A stretch of 11,035 nucleotides of DNA from Akkermansiaceae bacterium (GTDB taxonomy: Bacteria > Verrucomicrobiota > Verrucomicrobiia > Verrucomicrobiales > Akkermansiaceae), in NCBI GenBank assembly GCA_011524615.1, contig WTJZ01000236.1:7067-18101 (forward strand). The letters run 5' to 3'. A model generated the notes under the pieces. That model saw nothing but the letters and a program-made list of their open reading frames with translations, ran no database searches and had not been told where the DNA came from. This document shows, in pieces, positions 8,037 to 11,035 of this stretch. The position numbers and the translations under genes were made by a program. Every line of letters begins with the position of its first letter. Position 1 is the stretch's first letter.

Positions 8037-8231
8037 ACTCCCCATCCCGTCCTAATATGTTCTGCGCGATAGGGGAATTATGAAACGTAATGCCCTATGG
8101 GCGGTAGAAGAGGCTAGTAGGGAGACTCCTTTTGGGAATAGGGGAGAGTGTGTGATCCTAGTGAGGTGCTTCATAAGAGCGTCCTGTTTTCATATCTCAG
8201 CAGACATATGTCATATTCCTATACAGCGATC

Positions 8232-8260
8232 ATGTGTGAGTATGTCTCGCACATTTATTT
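8232..8260 (+). terminator. T-tailed hairpin with no confident gene in front
   Basis: A 9-bp stem (ATGTGTGAG 8232-8240, CTCGCACAT 8246-8254, one G-U pair) with a 5-nt loop is followed by TTATTT. It has the form of a moderate intrinsic terminator on the plus strand. It is about 240 nt past the sulfatase stop, so it could end sulfatase read-through or a small RNA starting near 8040-8070. Confidence 0.45.
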
Positions 8261-8406
8261 AGGTTTACGCAGCGACCATACAGGGGGGGAGGAGGAAAAC
8301 CAAACAGCGAAATGAAGAATCGGCACTCTGGTTCTACACTTCTTGCGATGGTGCATTATATTTGTCTTTCGCTACCCAATTACCGATTCCAAAACGTGTT
8401 CTATAG

Positions 8407-8437
8407 CGTTGCTAGGGCGTAGTAACGGGATTTTTCT
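8407..8437 (+). terminator. Second T-tailed hairpin upstream of the sigma-factor gene
   Basis: An 8-bp stem (CGTTGCTA 8407-8414, TAGTAACG 8420-8427, one G-U pair) with loop GGGCG is followed, 3 nt on, by TTTTT (8431-8435). It resembles a plus-strand intrinsic terminator but no gene lies in front of it. It may close a small transcript in 8263-8430, or shield the downstream operon from read-through. Confidence 0.4.
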
Positions 8438-8568
8438 GAGGTTAGATTGAGGGGACTGAGAGAGAAAGGAGCTGAATTTTGTTGCTTCAGATTTTACTTG
8501 GCATTTTTACACATAGAGATATTAATCGACCATCCTAAATAAATTTATTTGATACGAACGAGTGAAAG

Positions 8569-8598
8569 TTGAACACTTTTGCCTCTTTATTTGAGAAT
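8569..8598 (+). promoter_or_regulatory. Possible housekeeping promoter for the sigma-kinase operon
   Basis: TTGAAC (8569-8574) and GAGAAT (8593-8598) are separated by 18 nt and each matches the sigma-70 -35 or -10 consensus at four of six positions. This would put the transcript start near 8605, about 30 nt before ATG 8637. The match is weak and chance in AT-rich DNA is possible. An autoregulated ECF-type promoter would look different and cannot be recognised here. Confidence 0.3.
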
Positions 8599-8636
8599 AA
8601 AATTAGGGTCTTAGACGAGATTAATTATTTACGCAC

Positions 8637-9227
8637 ATGACCGATCCAGACAAGACGCGATATACCTTGATACAAAAGGCACTTAACCTAAGTGATGATC
8701 GTGCTTGGAATGAACTCCATGATCAGTACATCAACTTTATTTACTACCTACTGAGGCAAATGAATGTAAATGAGAATGATTTAGATGACATTGCACAGCG
8801 GGTGATGATCACAATGATGGAGAAGCTCAAGGCCTATGATTCATCTCGTGGCAAGTTTCGGACTTGGTTAATGATGGTTATTAAGTCGACTACCATCATG
8901 CACTTTCGAAAGGTGAAGTCATTACAGGATAAGCACGATGTATATGAGGCTCACCTCAACGAGGAAGCGGCGGAAACAGACATGGATGTGCTGATAGAGA
9001 AGCAATGGATTAACTACATTACTTCTGTTGCGAAGCAACGTCTGAAAAGGCACTTTAGAGGAGATGCCATAAAGGTTTTTGAATTAGGCCTAGAAGGAAA
9101 TAGTGTCGAAGAGATTGCTGAAAAAACAGGCTTAGGGAAATCTTCCATCTATACGTTACGTCAAAGAGTCAAGAAGGCATTGATGCGTGAGACTAAGTCA
9201 TTGATGCTAGATTTAGAAGGGGAATAG
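8637..9227 (+). CDS. RNA polymerase sigma factor, ECF-like (sigma-70 regions 2 and 4)
   Basis: The 196-residue protein would direct RNA polymerase to a special set of promoters. Region 2 spans about 28-92: the DLDDIAQRVMITMMEKL stretch (48-64) corresponds to the DxEDLxQExF core of ECF factors, and KFRTWLMMVIKST (73-85) to the F-x-x-W-L segment. Region 4 spans about 128-185, with a helix-turn-helix at 155-180 (NSVEEIAEKTGLGKSSIY, then RQRVKKAL). Regions 1.1 and 3 are lacking, as in ECF factors. ATG 8637 has no Shine-Dalgarno site. The gene leads a two-gene operon with the kinase 38 nt downstream (9266), and no anti-sigma factor is present. ECF groups paired with Ser/Thr kinases are known in Planctomycetes and relatives, so control by phosphorylation is likely but inferred. 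Confidence 0.9.
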   Translation: MTDPDKTRYTLIQKALNLSDDRAWNELHDQYINFIYYLLRQMNVNENDLDDIAQRVMITMMEKLKAYDSSRGKFRTWLMMVIKSTTIMHFRKVKSLQDKHDVYEAHLNEEAAETDMDVLIEKQWINYITSVAKQRLKRHFRGDAIKVFELGLEGNSVEEIAEKTGLGKSSIYTLRQRVKKALMRETKSLMLDLEGE

Positions 9228-9265
9228 TAGAATTAAGAGGTTTGAGTACAGATTTTTTTGAGAAG

Positions 9266-11035
9266 ATGTATCACGATCTTCAGGGAGAAAGAGGGAGTGA
9301 GGAAATGTACCCAGCCTTGTCTCGCCTGAATCATGTAGAGACATATTTTACAAAGGAGGAGCTGATCGGTGAAGGAGCGTTAAAGAAGGTATATAAGGCC
9401 TACGACACTCAATCGCAGCGCTTCATTGCATTAGCTCGACCTCAGGATAATTTACAAGAGGAGTTTCATGAGGACTTTATTCATGAAGCTTGGCTGACCT
9501 CTTCGCTTAACCATCCGAATATTATTAAGATTTATGAAGTAGGATTGGATCCATCAGGGATGCCGTTCTTTTCTATGGATCTGAAGGGGAATCAAACGCT
9601 CGATAAGTTTGCCCAAAGTGGGGCGACGCTTAACGAGAAGTTAGAGGTCTTCCTCAAGGTGTGTGACGCCATATCATATGCTCACTCTAAAGGGGTATGC
9701 CACTTAGACCTCAAGCCTGAAAATATTCAGTGTGATGAGCATGGAGAAGTACTGGTTTGTGACTGGGGGCTGGGCAAGTGTGATCGAGAGATCGAGCATA
9801 ACCCAGAGCTATCAGCATTACAAATTGCTCGTAATACGACTCTCTACGGTGTGGTCAAAGGGACCATCGGCTACATGTCTCCAGAACAAGCCCAACTTGA
9901 TACTCTCAAAGACTACAGATCTGACGTGTATTCTCTCGGGTGTATCTTGTATTACATCTGTACTGGCTATTCCCCCTACGAGATTGATGGAGAAAGGGGG
10001 GACTTGGAGAACATTAGGCGTGGAGAATACAATAAGGAGAGGCTCGCGACTCTTAATGAGAGTCTGCGAGCGGTAATTATTAATGCGCTGCAGTTAGATC
10101 CAGTAGCACGATATGGCTCTGTTGAGGATCTCAGGCAGGATATTGAGCGGTATAGAAGAGGGTTTCCGACTCAAGCGGAAGCGGCGAGCACGGTAAGGAG
10201 ATTGAGCCTCTTTTGTAGCAGAAATAGAGTTATTCTAAGTCTTGTTGCGGTTTGTACCATTATATTTTTTGGGCTCGGGGTCAGTAATGTCATTAGCTAT
10301 GTGACCAAGTCGAAGAGCGATGAGCAATTAAGTGAAGTCGCTAGCAGGCTCGAGACAAGTAATTTGGAAAGCGAGGTCCTGGCGCAGGCTCTACAAGAAG
10401 AAATTCCTCATATTAATGCTCATATTTTGAAAGGGGCTAGTAATTTTCTTTCTGACCTCGTTGTATCGGAAGACCCTGTAGACTTTGTGAGAAGAAGAGA
10501 AGCACTGTTTAATGCAGCCTATGAGATGAGTCATGGTAATATCTCAGCCGCGCAGATGCTGATCATGAGTAGAGCTGTCAAATTAGACTTTAAAGCAGCA
10601 TGCGAAATCAAAAGGTACCCTAAGCGGATGCAGAAAAGGATAGGCTTTATCAGTGGGCTCCGTGATTGGAGCTTCTCCAGTGAGCTCCGCCCTACTGTAG
10701 AAGAGATGGTTTACTTTTTTAATCGCTGTGTTGAAGAACAATTTTTTGACTACCGCTTTATCGAGGCCATTATGGTTTATGACTTGTCTTTAAGGAACTC
10801 AGAGGAGGAGCGATTGAAGGTGTTTAGTGCATACCTGCAAGTACTCAACGGAGGTCAAGATATTAGTGTTGAGGTACGCCCTTCTACTCGAGGAAAAAAT
10901 GTCCGCATAGAGGCTCAGCATGGACTACGGTTTTCTGTTCCTCATGGGGCGCAGCGTTCCTGTTTAAGTTTCGTCCCTCTTGATCACTTGGTAATTAAGG
11001 CTCAATTTTTGCGTCTTCATTGCTTAGGAGGTTGT
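9266..11035 (+). CDS. Membrane-anchored Ser/Thr protein kinase, WNK-like lysine placement (partial, runs off the window)
   Basis: 590 residues are visible with an open frame to the window edge. The kinase domain spans about 28-298: the glycine loop IGEGALKKVYKAYD (34-47), E74 of helix C, HLDLKPEN (146-153, with catalytic D148 and N153), DWG in place of DFG (D166), GTIGYMSPEQ (199-208) and DVYSLG (220-225). The normal VAIK lysine is replaced (IALAR, 54-58, with A57 at the lysine site), while K40 in the loop may substitute. HRD is HLD, so it is a non-RD kinase. A basic stretch leads to one membrane segment (about 321-345), then a possible short coiled coil (350-378) and a mostly helical sensor-like domain (380-525), with a beta-rich end beginning near 532. 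The C-terminus is missing. ATG 9266 is chosen with a weak GAGAAG before it; TTG 9242 would add eight residues (MSTDFFEK) and is possible. By orientation the kinase lies inside the cell and the tail outside or in the periplasm. Confidence 0.9.
   Translation, partial: MYHDLQGERGSEEMYPALSRLNHVETYFTKEELIGEGALKKVYKAYDTQSQRFIALARPQDNLQEEFHEDFIHEAWLTSSLNHPNIIKIYEVGLDPSGMPFFSMDLKGNQTLDKFAQSGATLNEKLEVFLKVCDAISYAHSKGVCHLDLKPENIQCDEHGEVLVCDWGLGKCDREIEHNPELSALQIARNTTLYGVVKGTIGYMSPEQAQLDTLKDYRSDVYSLGCILYYICTGYSPYEIDGERGDLENIRRGEYNKERLATLNESLRAVIINALQLDPVARYGSVEDLRQDIERYRRGFPTQAEAASTVRRLSLFCSRNRVILSLVAVCTIIFFGLGVSNVISYVTKSKSDEQLSEVASRLETSNLESEVLAQALQEEIPHINAHILKGASNFLSDLVVSEDPVDFVRRREALFNAAYEMSHGNISAAQMLIMSRAVKLDFKAACEIKRYPKRMQKRIGFISGLRDWSFSSELRPTVEEMVYFFNRCVEEQFFDYRFIEAIMVYDLSLRNSEEERLKVFSAYLQVLNGGQDISVEVRPSTRGKNVRIEAQHGLRFSVPHGAQRSCLSFVPLDHLVIKAQFLRLHCLGGC

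Larger units (their letters stand above)
7992..8636. other. 645-bp intergenic stretch rich in hairpins, no convincing protein gene
   Basis: No reading frame here has family-like sequence. Besides the hairpin at 8012-8036 it contains: an imperfect hairpin 8069-8098 (ATAGGG/CCCTAT plus ATTA/TAAT); a 7-bp G-U-containing hairpin 8126-8146; the 10-bp palindrome GACATATGTC (8203-8212); a T-tailed hairpin 8232-8260; an 18-base polypurine run 8282-8299; two crossing 7-bp inverted repeats between 8306 and 8389; and a second T-tailed hairpin 8407-8437. The last 100 bases are AT-rich, as expected for the sigma-factor promoter. No tRNA, rRNA, CRISPR or insertion-sequence end is seen. Confidence 0.6.

Noticed and set aside
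8080..8262. 60-residue reading frame on the plus strand starting MKRNALWAVEEAS, with AGGGG 4 nt before its ATG.
   Set aside because: The composition is unlike its neighbours (many C, R, I and H), there is no family-like motif, its ATG lies within a hairpin and its stop falls just past a terminator-like hairpin. It is better explained as untranslated structured sequence.
8050..8437. Known RNA such as 6S, RNase P, SRP RNA or tmRNA in the intergenic stretch.
   Set aside because: None of the conserved cores of RNase P, SRP RNA or tmRNA could be seen, and the helix layout does not clearly match 6S RNA; no name is given without a covariance search.
8479..8538. 19-codon frame starting with TTG (MLLQILLGIFTHRDINRPS) after AAAGGAG.
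   Set aside because: It is very short, with a non-standard start and no homology that I can recognise. A Shine-Dalgarno-like hexamer is expected by chance.
9266..9700. Kinase as an inactive pseudokinase because the VAIK lysine is missing.
   Set aside because: All other catalytic residues are intact and K40 sits at the known substitute position, so loss of activity is the less likely reading.
9732..10076. 114-residue plus-strand frame inside the kinase gene.
   Set aside because: It is a shifted frame over the kinase DWG, SPE and DVYSLG motifs, which are the true coding sequence.
1..11035. Mobile element, CRISPR array, phage or toxin-antitoxin system.
   Set aside because: No transposase, integrase, regular spaced repeats, tRNA attachment site or small paired genes were seen in either strand.

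Overview
The window reads as chromosomal DNA from a marine-type Verrucomicrobiota bacterium, possibly a Rubritalea/Akkermansiaceae-like member of the Verrucomicrobiales. The clues are a PEP-CTERM protein with a typical verrucomicrobial tail, a secreted FGly sulfatase with the PVC-type C-terminal extension, a secreted sialate O-acetylesterase-like protein with a DxDGDG module, and a sigma factor followed by a Ser/Thr kinase with a DWG motif. The placement rests on protein style only, with no database search. Almost no gene has a good Shine-Dalgarno sequence.

Left part (1-3013, + strand): the tail of an unidentified gene (possibly yidC), then a tight cluster of a short Jag-like KH/R3H RNA-binding protein, a NifS/IscS-type cysteine desulfurase starting with GTG 15 nt later, and a YbdG-type mechanosensitive channel that overlaps the desulfurase by ATGA. 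This looks like one housekeeping operon. It ends in a 9-bp hairpin shared with the convergent gene.

Middle part (3029-7991): a surface-polysaccharide or glycan-degradation locus. On the minus strand are a PEP-CTERM secreted protein and, after a clear intrinsic terminator, a secreted SGNH/SASA-family esterase. Divergent from these on the plus strand is a secreted sulfatase. Together they suggest removal of acetyl and sulfate groups from a complex polysaccharide outside the cytoplasm, with the PEP-CTERM protein displayed on or exported through the envelope.

Right part (7992-11035, + strand): a 645-bp stretch without a convincing gene but with several hairpins, two of them terminator-like with T-rich tails and no gene in front. 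It may hold one or two small structured transcripts. It is followed by an ECF-like sigma factor and, 38 nt later, a membrane-anchored Ser/Thr kinase that runs off the window. The kinase is the most unusual protein here. The usual VAIK lysine is absent, and a lysine sits in the glycine-rich loop exactly where eukaryotic WNK ('with no lysine') kinases keep theirs. A sigma factor next to a transmembrane kinase, with no anti-sigma factor in view, suggests a phosphorylation-controlled signalling pair.
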